From NCBI GenBank assembly GCA_032718565.1, contig JAVGVS010000024.1, positions 2,178,452-2,242,451 on the forward strand: DNA of 64,000 nt, written 5' to 3'. Made by a program: the position numbers and the translations under genes. Under the pieces are notes generated by a model. That model saw only the letters and a list, made by a program, of their open reading frames with translations, did no database searches and was not told the origin of the DNA. This DNA is from Distichodus sexfasciatus. Its lineage: Eukaryota > Chordata > Actinopteri > Characiformes > Distichodontidae. Positions 10,376 through 20,750 of the stretch are shown in pieces. Each line of letters starts with the position of its first letter. Position 1 is the first letter of the stretch.

Positions 10376-12009
10376 TATATCGTGAAGTGATCATGAAAAA
10401 TTTAGTATAAATGGTATTTGTATCTTTGTAGCTGTGTTCATTAAGTGCTCTGTGTAATAATTTGTTTAATTTGTTAAAATGTAGTGTTTGGTAAAACTTA
10501 AGTGAGTCAAGTTATCAGTTACTTTATATAAACTGCGCATAGCAGTAAATCAGTAAATCATGCGTAGCGTCAGTAGCCATTAAGGTCATACTTTAACATT
10601 AAGTGTTCTTCAAAGCTTTGAAAATGATAAAAGTTGTTACTTAAAGAACACTTTTTTTGTACTAGAGGACCTATCAACATGGATTAAAAAGTGAACTGGA
10701 CCCCATCTCCTACTGAGTAGAATCTTTGAGTAGAACTACAAGACAACGCACATCCATGGCTTTATTTATCAGAAAATGTTGGAAGTTGTGGGCTGTCTGA
10801 ACGATTCTGGGGAAATTTTTATTTTTCACTTTATTTTTACATGAGTACTCCGTACATCCGTACTCCTCCTCAATCGTGGGGCTCTGACTTTCTGAGGTCA
10901 AGTCTTTCAAAGTCAGTAATAGAAAAAGTAATAGAAAGACATACTGAACATTTCAAACTCTCTTTTGTCTTCAAATTATGGGGGGCATGAGGGATGATCT
11001 GACCCCCCCCCCAGCACCCCCGTATAATTCGACCTATGCTTCTGCTTCAGTATAGCATGTATATCTTTTGGTGCCTCTGATAATGAGGGATGTCAGAACC
11101 TAAGTGAGTCAACTGAAGTTGCTTTTCTTGAGTGAGCATTACTTTAACGTCCCCAAAACCTGGTTGTCTTGCACTGGACAAATATAACATGCTGACCACT
11201 TACACTTTTGTCATAGGATTTTACAACCGTTCTCCACAGTGCTACTTTAGAGGAGCTTAATAAACCAGCTTTTTCCACCTGACACCAAAACGGTTTCCCT
11301 GCAGAAAACTACACAAACTCTAAAATGATTCTGCCTCAAGCTTTTCCCTTTAAAACAAGCCTGTGGAAAGGTTGTACAATGTTGGAGGATAAATGAAGTG
11401 GAAAACTAAGCAGAATACTCAAAATGATTGAATAATGCCTCACACAGACAAAAGTCAAATTCCGTTCGACACCAAACGTGGTGACTGTCAGTCAGGGGCC
11501 TGTAACATGAAGACGGCGGATTTAAACCAGTGGGAGGCTTGAAGAAGACTCTGCGAGGCCGGAATACGAATAAAGACCCACTGAGAGCGCTCAAATTCAC
11601 AAGTTGGACCATGAATAATCCCTTCACAAGCCGCTAAATGCCACGTCGAATAAAAGCAAAAATACAAAAAGTGCGGCGTGAACTGCATCGTTAAGTAGCA
11701 ATTCCATTTCGGGCTGCACGATATATCACTATATATTTCAATAGTGAAATATCAACTAAGGAAAATTAAACCACATACATTATGCTACATCTTTTGGGCT
11801 GCTTAGTACACAACGAATGCTCACGCAGGCTTCACGTTTCATGACTTATTTACATCCGATTGTAATTAAAGATTGCTGAACTTAAAAATTTTGCACTTAA
11901 AAAGGACACAGTAAATGTTATTTTTTGATTATTTTGATTAGATTTTAATATTATTTTTAGAATAACCCCAGTCATTGTAGAAAGATCAAATATTTCCCAA
12001 CTGAAGGAC
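10376..12009. other. AT-rich non-coding stretch
   Basis: No credible frame. A C homopolymer lies near 11002. A GGGCTGCACGATATATCAC motif at about 11710 looks like the edge of a degenerate repeat of unknown family. The opposing small frames at 11406-11688 look like chance. Confidence 0.35.
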
Positions 12010-12049
12010 TGTGTGTGTGTGTGTGTGTGTGTGTATATACATATATATC

Positions 12050-12115
<66 letters not shown>

Positions 12116-12126
12116 TATTTGTATGT
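12010..12126. repeat. (GT)n-(TA)n compound microsatellite
   Basis: A GT run of about 24 bases passes into three long TA runs separated by AATA. The long YIYIYI-type frames on both strands are translations of this repeat and not genes. Confidence 0.95.
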
Positions 12127-12477
12127 ATACAAACATTTCTTTGCTCTTCCTTCTTTTCTCCATGCTCAGCGTGGTACAACCAGACACTCAACCGCTGATT
12201 GCAAGTGGGAATTTCTGTATTGGCAGTACCTGTTAATTGCTACAGGTGAATTTACTCACAAATTAAAGGATCGTCACTTGCTTGAAATACAATTATTTCT
12301 TACAATTCTGAAACGGTGTCAATAATTTTGTCCAGTCCATTTTTTTTTGAGTCGAATGTCTCAGATTTGCATTTTTTCTGTGTTTTTTGTAAACATGACA
12401 ATACCAAAGAATTTGCGATCGCAGCGATTTTCTGGGAGAAGTGGTGCGTTATCTGATATAAAAATTCATAAGTTCAG
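12127..12477. other. Non-coding, nothing recognised
   Basis: AT-rich sequence with no structure I can name. Confidence 0.35.
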
Positions 12478-12590
12478 TGTCTTCTTAAAGCAACTTGGGT
12501 TAAGGGCCTTGCTCAGATGTGATGTTACTGAACGTACAACAGACATGGATTTGAACGTCTTGGTCTGTAAGCGAGTACAAATAATACAAT
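12478..12590 (-). mobile_element. SINE-2 fragment
   Basis: AAAGCAACTTGGGTTAAGGG then CCTTGCTCAG and a GGATTTGAACGTCTTGG segment correspond to the central and B-box parts of the SINE-2 type, read on the complement. Both ends are eroded. Confidence 0.55.
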
Positions 12591-12916
12591 GTCGATTTTC
12601 CCAAAATACTGCACATCCACGATTCGATAAACCGAAATGAGGTATCGACTTGGACAAACCCAGCAGCTCCGTTTCCCGGTGAGGCCGCAAGGAACGGGAC
12701 GTTCGTTATTGGACAAAGAGTGTCGTAAGTTCCCCCTTTTAAGACTGACACTTTACGGCCAACAATTGCTTATTCACAAAATCACCATGACAACTCTGAG
12801 GCACATTTCTCCCACTCCGGCTCGCGCCCCCTCCACACTTCCGCTAAAATCTGCACTACGACCCGGGCAATGAGACAAGAAACGGGGACAAAGTGATAGC
12901 AGCATGACAACTAATC
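12591..12916. other. Unique spacer
   Basis: Frames on both strands overlap throughout and have no family resemblance. Includes a CpG-containing patch near 12810-12870. Confidence 0.35.
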
Positions 12917-13001
12917 GGTGACTTTCCTGAACTCCCCATCCACGCCGGCGAACACAGTCCCCGGGTTAGCCGGTGTGGATGGGGAATTAGGGAAAGTCAC
13001 C
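12917..13001. other. Strong hairpin: 33-bp arms, 19-base loop
   Basis: Left arm 12917-12949 (starts GGTGACTTTCC, ends CACGCCGGC) pairs with right arm 12969-13001 (starts GCCGGTGTGG, ends GGAAAGTCACC). Only four of 33 positions fail strict complementarity, and two of these would be G:U pairs in RNA. The loop contains CCCCGGG. It could be a tiny fold-back transposon, a miRNA-like precursor or a structural DNA element. The arms are not found elsewhere in this window. Confidence 0.8.
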
Positions 13002-13207
13002 GTGTTCTATCATGGGTGCTGTGTTATGTACTGGAAGTGAGTTCAGCTTGAGATTTTTCATTTCTATACACATAAAAAAAAATGTCTGAACGACTCCTAA
13101 ATTCTGGTCAGAAGTGGCAGCAAAGCCCCCTGTAGGCTTGTCTTCAAATTGACACATTTAGAACTGGAGTCAGGCAAGCAAGAGCCTACAGGTCGATGAG
13201 TCAAGCC
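13002..13207. other. Unique spacer
   Basis: Nothing recognised. AGCCTACAG occurs on both strands (about 13130 and 13185), a weak inverted pair. Confidence 0.3.
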
Positions 13208-13308
13208 AAAAATAAATAAATAAAGAACATTTTAAACATGTAAAAATAAATAAATAAGGTAAAGAACATTTTAAACATGTAAAAATAAATTAAATAAATA
13301 AATAAATG
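13208..13308 (+). repeat. Two-copy AT-rich direct repeat
   Basis: AAAGAACATTTTAAACATGT followed by AAAAATAAAT occurs twice in tandem and is embedded in (AAAT)n. A local slippage product. Confidence 0.8.
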
Positions 13309-13429
13309 ACAACGCGGTTGCCGCATCATTATTATAAGCGTTTATTATTATTAATGATTTAGCCACGATTTTAAAGAAAATTGCATGAAAATTCACACAA
13401 ATTCAAACCAGGCGAATAACAATTTTTAA

Positions 13430-13452
13430 AAATATATATATATATATATATG
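13430..13452. repeat. (TA)n microsatellite
   Basis: Short TA run in AT-rich DNA just upstream of the CpG-rich block. Confidence 0.8.
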
Positions 13453-13469
13453 CTGATTTTACTTAATGA

Positions 13470-14480
13470 TGTCAAAATGGGGCTAATTTCTAACCCGTTT
13501 TCTCACAAGGCGAAAAACGCGACGACGGAGGAGCCGCTTTTTTTCTCACTCTCCGGTGCAAGACGCCAGCAAAGAGGACGAGCTTTATTGACTGATAAAA
13601 ACACGCCATGTCCAATCTCCATAACGGCGCGGGAAGAAACAACGAGAACCGACACACCGGAGCAACACGCGCCGCATGTAACAAGTGTTGCCAGGTGCCA
13701 CTGCCGCGGTTTGCCTACCTTCAGTCGACATCTGTCCGTTAACGTGTAGTTTCCGCCAACACACGGAGTCAATACAGCGCCTCACGTCCCTTCTGGCTTT
13801 TAACTTTCAGCAGCCGCGCTCCACACCGAGAGAACGTGCGCTAGCCGCGTGCAAAACGCAATTCAAACCCGTTTCTGACGTCTTCAGGTCACTGGTAAGA
13901 CCTTCTCTGGTTTTTTTTTTTAAATGACATTTAAACCAAATGAAGCCCCAAACCCTCTCCCGCAACGAAATTCCGACTCCTGTTAGCCTGACATTTTAGA
14001 TAGCGAGATTATTATTATTATTTTAGTATTATTATTATTAAAAAAAAAAAAATGACTCACCTGCTTTGGCCAACTATCAAATCCTCCATGCCTCATTTTT
14101 TGTCTCTTTCATCCCCCCCAAAAAGCGCTCGGGTAATTTTTTTTTTTTTTGCCTTCACTAATTGTAATCCTATGCCGTTCAAAAAGGTTTTCCGTCTACA
14201 ACTCTTCGTGAAATTCGTGTGACCTCGTCTTCCACGGAAACATCCTTCATTTACTCATCGCACACATTTTCAGCCTTTTTCCTCCTCCGTCTTTTTCTCC
14301 TCCTCTGGTACGTTTCCCCTCTCTCGCTTCGCGCTCTCGTCTCGGCCGTGCGCGAGTTCTCCACACGGAGGCGGGAGCGCGCTGCGCGGCCACGGCGGAT
14401 TTTTTTTTTTTTTTAGTTATTTATTTCATTTCTTTTCGGGAACGCCGACACGCGCGCGAGTTACTAGGTAACCAAGAGCA
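13470..14480. promoter_or_regulatory. CpG-rich block, candidate promoter or CpG island
   Basis: CpG density here is clearly above the surrounding AT-rich DNA (for example ACGCGACGACGGAGGAGCCG near 13517, and CGCGCTGCGCGGCCACGGCG near 14377). Pyrimidine-rich tracts lie at 14270-14330. Splice-donor-like sites occur on both strands: minus CAG/GTGAGT at 14055-14063, minus AAG/GTAGGC at 13713-13721, plus CTG/GTAAGA near 13890. I infer a possible gene start, most likely minus-strand. No exon chain could be traced, so this stays a candidate. Confidence 0.4.
14061..14096 (-). CDS. Candidate short first coding exon (12 codons then splice donor)
   Basis: On the minus strand an ATG opens a 12-codon frame (MRHGGFDSWPKQ) that ends exactly at a consensus donor, CAG followed by GTGAGT. 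It lies within the CpG-rich block. No downstream exon was identified and I do not recognise the peptide, so a chance ATG beside a chance donor, or a 5' untranslated exon, are real alternatives. RNA-seq junction reads would settle it. Confidence 0.2.
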
Positions 14481-14571
14481 CGTGCCAGTCACGAAAGTGA
14501 TGGAGGTTAAATTTAATTTTGGAGAAAAAGAGTTTAAACTTGAGCTTTACTTGTAAGATATAATTTACAAT

Positions 14572-14573
<2 letters not shown>
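14481..14573. other. Spacer upstream of CT repeat
   Basis: Contains a GAGCACGTGCCAG E-box. Otherwise unremarkable. Confidence 0.3.

Positions 14574-14612
<39 letters not shown>
14574..14612. repeat. (CT)n microsatellite
   Basis: About 19 CT units, uninterrupted. Confidence 0.95.
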
Positions 14613-14614
<2 letters not shown>

Positions 14615-15080
14615 CCCTCCCTTCCTCATCCTCTCATCCAGTCAAGCCACCCCCTTCCCAGAGTTTGTTAATTGCCCTCATTGCTAATGATTGCTTTGTG
14701 CTTTCTTTATTATTCCACAAAATTAAATGTAATACAATGTTAGCGCTTTCTGATTATTTTAACCCCTAAGTGCCTCCCGTGAGCGCCCCGGAAAGTTGCA
14801 CAGGCATAGGCCTGCCTGCTAATAATCACAGCCCATCATAATCAGTATGCCCATCGCTCCTGTAATATGCGATATGGAGACCGTGTGCTTTCTTAATTGC
14901 CTCTCTCCAAAAGCAACGACTCCAGCACGTTTTGCCGCGCCAAGCTCTCGGCAGAAGAGATACTTGACTAATGCGGCGCGACTGTGAACAAAAGCCCAGT
15001 TGCTTTGTTTTTCATTTACATACTTATTGTTTTAGATTCTGGTGGGAATTCGCTAGAATACTAATTGCTTACTTGGCTGG
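14613..15080. promoter_or_regulatory. Strong candidate conserved non-coding element
   Basis: Repeat-free sequence very rich in homeodomain cores: GTTAATTGCCCTCATTGC, GCTAATGATTGC, CTGCTAATAATCACAG, CATCATAATCAG, TTCTTAATTGCC, ACTAATTGC. No open frame of interest. This texture is typical of vertebrate developmental enhancers. Inference only: no alignment was made. Confidence 0.4.
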
Positions 15081-16500
15081 CGTGTAAGGTTGGATCACAC
15101 AGTTTTCCCCGGCCCTTGTGCAGTTTCGATTGGCCAGGGCCAGCTCTGTGACCGACACCTCCTCCTTCTCCTTCTCTTCTCCTCTAGTAAGCTGAGGACC
15201 TAAAGTGTAAGCTTATGGTGTGTGGAATACTGTGCAAGTAGCCGAGACGAGAATCATTTAGTTCTGACTGGCTACTATGCTCTCGGATCGGCACAAAAAA
15301 GCAATTTATTCGTTGAATGAGAATGTCCTTTGGGCCCTTCTGTGTAAACAGCGTCGCCTGGGGGAGGAAGTGTGTGCTGCTTGGTGTTTTCTACCCCTTT
15401 CTACCCCTTGATGCTTCCCCAAAGAACAACTCAAGCCTAATTACACGTTCGTTCGAGGCTGTGCCGTCGTTGCTTAACCCAGAGTCATTTATTTGTGGGC
15501 AATTGCCTCGCCTGTTTTGGGGGGAGGGAGACAGTGCGGTTATTGGTCGTCTCACTAAAGCAGCAGCTTGCCTGCCTCCTGTGGTAAGTGCCAGGAGGAA
15601 GCTGCAGCATTTTGGCAGCCATCTGCCTACACAACGTTAAGCTTGCAAGGCGCAGGAGCCCTGCAGTAAAGTCTAGTGCTGTCTTTGCCTCTCCTGGAAC
15701 GAGCATCCTGCAGCCGCAGTCCGTTCTGACCCAACGATTTTCCTGAGATTTTCAGTGTCTTTGTCTACATTTTTTTCTCTCTCCAAGCCTTAGAGGTTCC
15801 AGGCGAAGTAGGCTTCACCCAAGGCTATGCCGAGGGATTTCCGGGCGTATCAAACAGGCTTGTGCGGCGAACATCGGAGCACGTCATTACCCCACACATC
15901 CAGACGTAATGGCATTTCACGCGACGCTGTCCCGGCGCCTTCCCTTCTTCCGCACCGCGTGGCGAGCATAAACGGATTCGCAGTTTCTTCCCTCCTCTGA
16001 AAGAAGGAATTAGAGCGTCAGATCCCTAGTGTTTCCCCACTCTCCTCTTCGTCGTCTAGCCCCCTCGCTCATGCGCTCTCTCTCTTTCCCTCTCTGAGTG
16101 TGTTTAATGACAGCTGGGGATTGGGCTTGACCCAGCCCCTTTACAGAGAGAGCTAATTAGCAGGTTTCCTCCTGTCAGCAGTGCCACCAGATGGATTCCC
16201 AGAATGCAACCCACCAATGTCAGTGAGCGGGACTTCGCAGGTGGAGTGGGCAGGAAGAGCGCCGCCGTGCCCAGGGCTGCTTGTAAGTGGGCCGCCTCAT
16301 AAGACCCCGCCAGAGGCCAACATACTTGCTCTCTTCGTTCTTCCCCTCCCCACAGTTCTCAGGTGCCACGGTACTGCCTTGTTTGTTTGGTAATTGCTTC
16401 ACGGTCATTAGCACGGCAATGGGTTGTTCCTTTTGGACAAACGCCTTCCCCCATACTTCTCACCATTCCTAACAAAGTCTAGCAGCATGCAGTGCACGGC
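15081..16500. promoter_or_regulatory. Extended candidate regulatory block
   Basis: Single-copy DNA with TTGATTGGCCAGGG-like CCAAT content near 15125, GAGAGCTAATTAGCAGG near 16150 and TTGGTAATTGCTTC near 16388. Overlapping frames at 15317-15706 and 16181-16472 run on both strands and lack domains, so they are not called as genes. Confidence 0.3.
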
Positions 16501-16789
16501 TGTTGCTATGAAATAGTGCGGCCATAACAATACAGGCAACGGTTTGGCCGGTTCAGGGTCACGGTTTGATGCACTCAAATAAATTCAACAAAGTGAGATT
16601 AGATAGTAAGATCTCACTTTAGACTGAAATTCTTATATTTCAAGGGCCTTTCAAATTTGCCCCCCTTATTAATCACTACCTAATTGGTAAATTATCTCCT
16701 GCCCCTCCAGCAAGTAAGCTCATGTGCAGAATAGACGCTGGAGGCTCATCCAGATGGACTTGCACCTTGGTGCTGGTTGAAGTTAACAA
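16501..16789. other. Unique spacer
   Basis: Includes a small AGTGAGATT...AGATCTCACTT inverted pair near 16590-16620. No gene seen. Confidence 0.3.
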
Positions 16790-16902
16790 CTTGTGATTAA
16801 GGGTTTGCCCAATGTTGGTAGTTCCAAGATTGGGATTGAGTTTGAACCTACAACCGCTTGGTTCTTAGGTGAATGTTCTACCACTAGAGAGCCCTGCTCA
16901 GG
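16790..16902 (-). mobile_element. SINE-2 fragment (head region)
   Basis: The complement reads GGGCTCTCTAGTGGTAGAAC (A-box-like) and then TTGTAGGTTCAAACTCAAT (B-box-like), the tRNA-like head of the SINE-2 type. Confidence 0.6.
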
Positions 16903-17164
16903 CCCCAATGGTGACCGTTTCAACAGCAGAAGAGAGCTGGTTTTGCCCCCACATCCTTTTGGTTCCTCCCACTAGATCACAGCCACCATCCTGCAATCTT
17001 CACGTTTGTATATCAAGATAATAGACCTGTTCACAATGTAAACAAAGTCAGATGTCAAAAACAAAGCTGGTGCTGGGGAAGGAGCTTAATAAAAAGCAAT
17101 GATATCATGCTTTCATGCTTTGCTACATCCCTATATTGCATTACATTTATATTTTTGCATGAAT
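16903..17164. other. Unique spacer
   Basis: Nothing recognised. Confidence 0.3.
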
Positions 17165-17300
17165 TACATTTATGACATTTAACAGACACTCTTATTCAGG
17201 GCAACTTACATTCCCTTTTTACAGGGACACTCTTCCTGGCGCAACTTGGGGTTAGAAGCCTTGCTCGGGTTCCCAACCTTTTAAGACTCTAACTAGGATT
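17165..17300 (-). mobile_element. SINE-2 fragment (tail region)
   Basis: ATTTATGACATTTAACAGAC followed by ACTCTTATTCAGGGCAACTT is the complement of the CTCTGGATAAGAGCG-type SINE tail, and GCAACTTGGGGTTAGAAGCC is the adjoining internal block. Confidence 0.65.
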
Positions 17301-17484
17301 CTACTGGGACAGTCTCCCTTAAGCTACATAGAGTTAGGTCACTTGATGAGGGCCCAACTTTTTTAGTCTGTACTGTCATTCTATAGACAGTCTCGCTAAA
17401 GAAATTACGCATTTAGGACCCTGGACAGGGGCCCAACTCTGGTGTTGGTTTTGACCTCTTAGGCTCTGCAGGGATTCTATCAGA
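17301..17484. other. Degenerate repeat-like spacer
   Basis: Two imperfect TAGACAGTCTCGCT/GGGACAGTCTCCCT segments and repeated GGGCCCAACT suggest eroded SINE fragments, too diverged to define. Confidence 0.35.
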
Positions 17485-17575
17485 CCCTCTAGGATTTCGC
17501 GACGTTGCGATCGCAAGTATTAACGCAAATTCAGCCGATCCCCGCAAATTCATTGCTCAGGTTTTTATTGTAGAC
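17485..17575 (-). mobile_element. W-family fragment
   Basis: GGATTTCGCGACGTTGCGAT followed by CGCAAATTCAGCCGATCCCC matches the opposing copies at 25650-26155 and 41185-41710. Confidence 0.6.
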
Positions 17576-17589
17576 TAGGATTTCTCAGT

Positions 17590-18490
17590 CTCAGTCTCTC
17601 AGATCCACCACCAGCATCACCCTGTGAAATATTGTCCATGGATCAATTACAACACCCCTACTGCACCGCGCATGTGTCGACAAACGGCATATGCAGCATT
17701 CTCCTTCAAAGCTGCACCTGATACGAGGCCCGAGTCGCGCTCTTCTCTTTGAAAGACGCCTCGTCTGAAAGAAGGCAATAAAAGCAATGCCGGAAAAAAG
17801 CAGATCGGCATTCGCCCCCACGGAGCATGTCGCGGAAAGCCGTCCCGGCACGCTGAAGGTTACCGCGTACGTTCGTTTACTGCAGCGATATTGAAAATGC
17901 AAAGGGAAGTAGCATGACTCTGCATACCGAAATTGCCTGGCGTGGGAGTGTATGTGTGGGTGTGTGTGAGGGGAAGGGGAGGTTCTTATTGATCACTCGG
18001 CCTGAAAAAAAAAGTATTATCGTCCCCCGCCATAACGTTGTCACTGCACCTGTTGTGAGAGATCGCTGTCGAGTTTACTTTGCGTCAAGTCATAAAAAAA
18101 TGAAAGAATTTCATTACGGCACGAGAGCCCGACCAGATAAGTTTAGAAAGAGGGAGGAGGCGGGGAGGACGCCTTTATTTTGTGAGGTCTTTATTTCCTC
18201 CCTCGATGCAGATGGTTCGTGCTTATAGACTTGTATAAAAAAACTCAATTCATAAATCCCCCCGGCGAGGGTGGCGGTGATCTGTAAGATGATTAGCGAG
18301 GGGAGGGGGGGACGGGGGAGCCCAAGCCACGGCTCGTTTTGGAAAGTAAAGATAAAAGAACGGGGTTAGATTTCCCTCTTAGTCAGCATAAAAATAACTA
18401 AAGCAAAAAAACTTGCTTTTGCTGAACTGGGACTATTCCAGGCAGCTTAATAACTCCAGTAGCTTCTCAGAGAGAGGGTGCTCGGAGTAA
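17590..18490. promoter_or_regulatory. Candidate conserved non-coding block
   Basis: Repeat-free DNA with CCATGGATCAATTACAAC, CGACAAACGGCATATGCAGC, AAGGCAATAAAAGCAATGCC and GATAAGTTTAG motifs. The small frames on each strand have no family signature. Confidence 0.3.
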
Positions 18491-18966
18491 GGCCGTATCC
18501 ACACGGGCGTTGGAATCTTGGATAAATGTACGCCCTCTGAACGTCCTACACGTTTTCGTTGCATTTTGCAGCTGCGCTTCATTGACTTCAGTAAGGCATT
18601 ACATTGACATTGGTTTGACGCTGTTTACCGCCAACCTGCAGCCCAACTTGTAATTTGGCGTGTCAACCTGTGGGGGCAATAATCAGGCTGCCCAAAGTGT
18701 TTACCTGTGTAGCGAAATATAAAAGTTGGTTTTACATCATTTTCTTTGCATTCGTCTGGAATTCGTCTGAAATTGGCGCCAGGAAAACGTTGCATGCAGC
18801 GTTTATTTGACGCCACCGTTCGAATGCGCAGCCAAACCCAACGCTGGTCACGAACGCCCATGCGGACGCTCTGATTCACTCCAAAATGGTGGACATTCAG
18901 TCGCGCTCACCTGACGCCACGTACACCAGAAAAATGCCTGATTGAGTCGTCCGTGTGGACTAGGCC
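18491..18966 (+). mobile_element. Y-family element with TAA target duplication (PIF/Harbinger-like)
   Basis: Left end GGCCGTATCCACACGGGCG and right end CGTCCGTGTGGACTAGGCC form terminal inverted repeats. TAA flanks both sides (18488-18490 and 18967-18969). A 3-bp TWA duplication is characteristic of PIF/Harbinger elements. The interior lacks a transposase. Longer copies lie at 34125-34667 and 62069-62650. Confidence 0.7.
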
Positions 18967-18969
18967 TAA

Positions 18970-20750
18970 ATAAGACGTATGGTCCGCTGAGTTTGAAACC
19001 AAAGATAAGAATATGGCGGGATTTAAGTACTAATGTTATGAGGTCATCGAGATTTGACGTGATGCACCGCAAGAACTCGGGCAAGGGAAAGTAGATTTCC
19101 TGATGATTCTGTGCTGTCTCTTTCTTGAGAGGGGGGTCAACGTTATGTAGGGCAGAGAGGATGGAATGCAGCGAGTGGGGGAACGCTGGGTTTTTAAGTG
19201 GGTGGGTGAAGGGGGAAAATGCAACCAGCAGAGGCAAATATCAAAGGAAGAAGACGAATCAATTATTAAGTGAAGTGCGGGTGAAAGAGAATTTTCGAGA
19301 GGAACAAACAAAGGTGAGTTCCCAGCCAGACGGAAAGAACGAGGAGAAGAGAAACATCTTAGACAAACGCAAATGTACTCCACATTATGAGAAAGATCAT
19401 CAGGGATTGTGGAAATAATCACCAACTCTTAAAACACACTTAGATTCTGATATTCAGTGCTGTATTGTTATTTCAGATTTGTTCTGAGATAAGAGCAGAA
19501 CTCCTGGAGAGCACTTTTTACGCCAAATTTATTGCCTACATGTTTGTGCAAAACATAATCTTACTGATTTCCTTCATTTCTACATTTCTGCTATTGAAAT
19601 ATCTTAACTTTCTTAACAAATTTAAGACAAAAACTGAAGAAAATATTAGTGAACGAGGCCCAATCTAAAGCTGTGGCTACGTTGGTGACCTCAGCTTGAC
19701 CTGCAGGGTTCAGTCGAGGAGAACGCAGCCTTCAGCTCCTTCCCCGCTGCTCCACTGAGCTCGAAACGCTCCGAGGTGAGGCACTTCTCCAACTGAGCGT
19801 GCGCTTGATTAGCACGTGCCCATCTCCGTTTATCGCCACAAAGTGTGGACGTTCCCCGCAACAGAGAAGGGACGTTCGGGCAGACTCTCTCTCTCTCTCT
19901 TTTCGCTTCCCCAGGAACAGAAGCTCCAGCTTTTCCCACCTGCAAAGCCTCCATCTGCTCCCTTTGTCACGGTGGAAAGAGAGAGAGATAGAGCCAAGCA
20001 GTGCTAATGCAAGACTTTGGGCACTCACCCTATTATTTTATGCAACAGTTCACGTTGCATGCAAACGAGAAATAAAAAAGAAAAAAAAAAAAAACTTGGG
20101 ACGGATTACGGTTCGGGATCCGTCACGAGCCGCGGCGCCGCTTTTCATTCGGCACAAAATATACTCTAACAACCCGGTTGCATCAGATGGGCTTCTTCTT
20201 AGAAGCTTGATCCCCTATTGTGACCTTAATCAGATCAAATCCCGCTGTTGCGTGCACGAATTTCGGCGATATGCCGTCGTGCCTCTCCCGTTTGCGCGGC
20301 AGGACGGGTCAAAGACAAAGTCCCGAAAACCCGGGGGGTGGGGGACTTTGGAGATGTAAGATGATGCTTCTTGTCCCGGCAATACTTTCACCCATTGCGT
20401 CGCCAGCATGGCATTCAGACGAAAGCGGGAAGACATATTGTGGAGGTATCGGCGTTGTTTATGCCCGCATTAGCGCTGAGAAAATCCTTCTATTTGCGAA
20501 GCGCTCGCAGTGTTTGAACTCGTCGGCGTGCGCCGGCTGTCTTCCTCTTCGCCGTTCATCCCTATTCTCACCTACTTCAAACACCTCCGCCGCCGCGGAT
20601 ACAGGCTCGCCTCCGCTCACGCTTTCTTTTCAGCGAATATGAAAATACAGGCTTACGAATAGGTAATCTGGCACGTGCCAAATGAGAAATGTAGGGCCAG
20701 CGGAGGTGCGGTCTTCATAAAACCGGGTCCTTTTTGTAAAAAATTGGCCG
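18970..20750. promoter_or_regulatory. Single-copy block, partly CpG-rich
   Basis: Includes GC-rich patches at 19680-20010 and 20100-20640. Several frames of 60-186 codons overlap on both strands (the longest 19799-20359), with low-complexity KKKKKK or SLSLSF content and no domain. I do not accept them as genes. An A-homopolymer lies at about 20079-20093. A regulatory role is possible but unproven. Confidence 0.3.

Noticed and set aside
11850..12325. Frames of repeated YI/HT residues on both strands
   Set aside because: Direct translation of the GT and TA microsatellites.
19799..20359. 186-codon plus-strand frame
   Set aside because: Contains a poly-lysine run from an A homopolymer and is shadowed by opposite-strand frames of similar length. 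No family resemblance.
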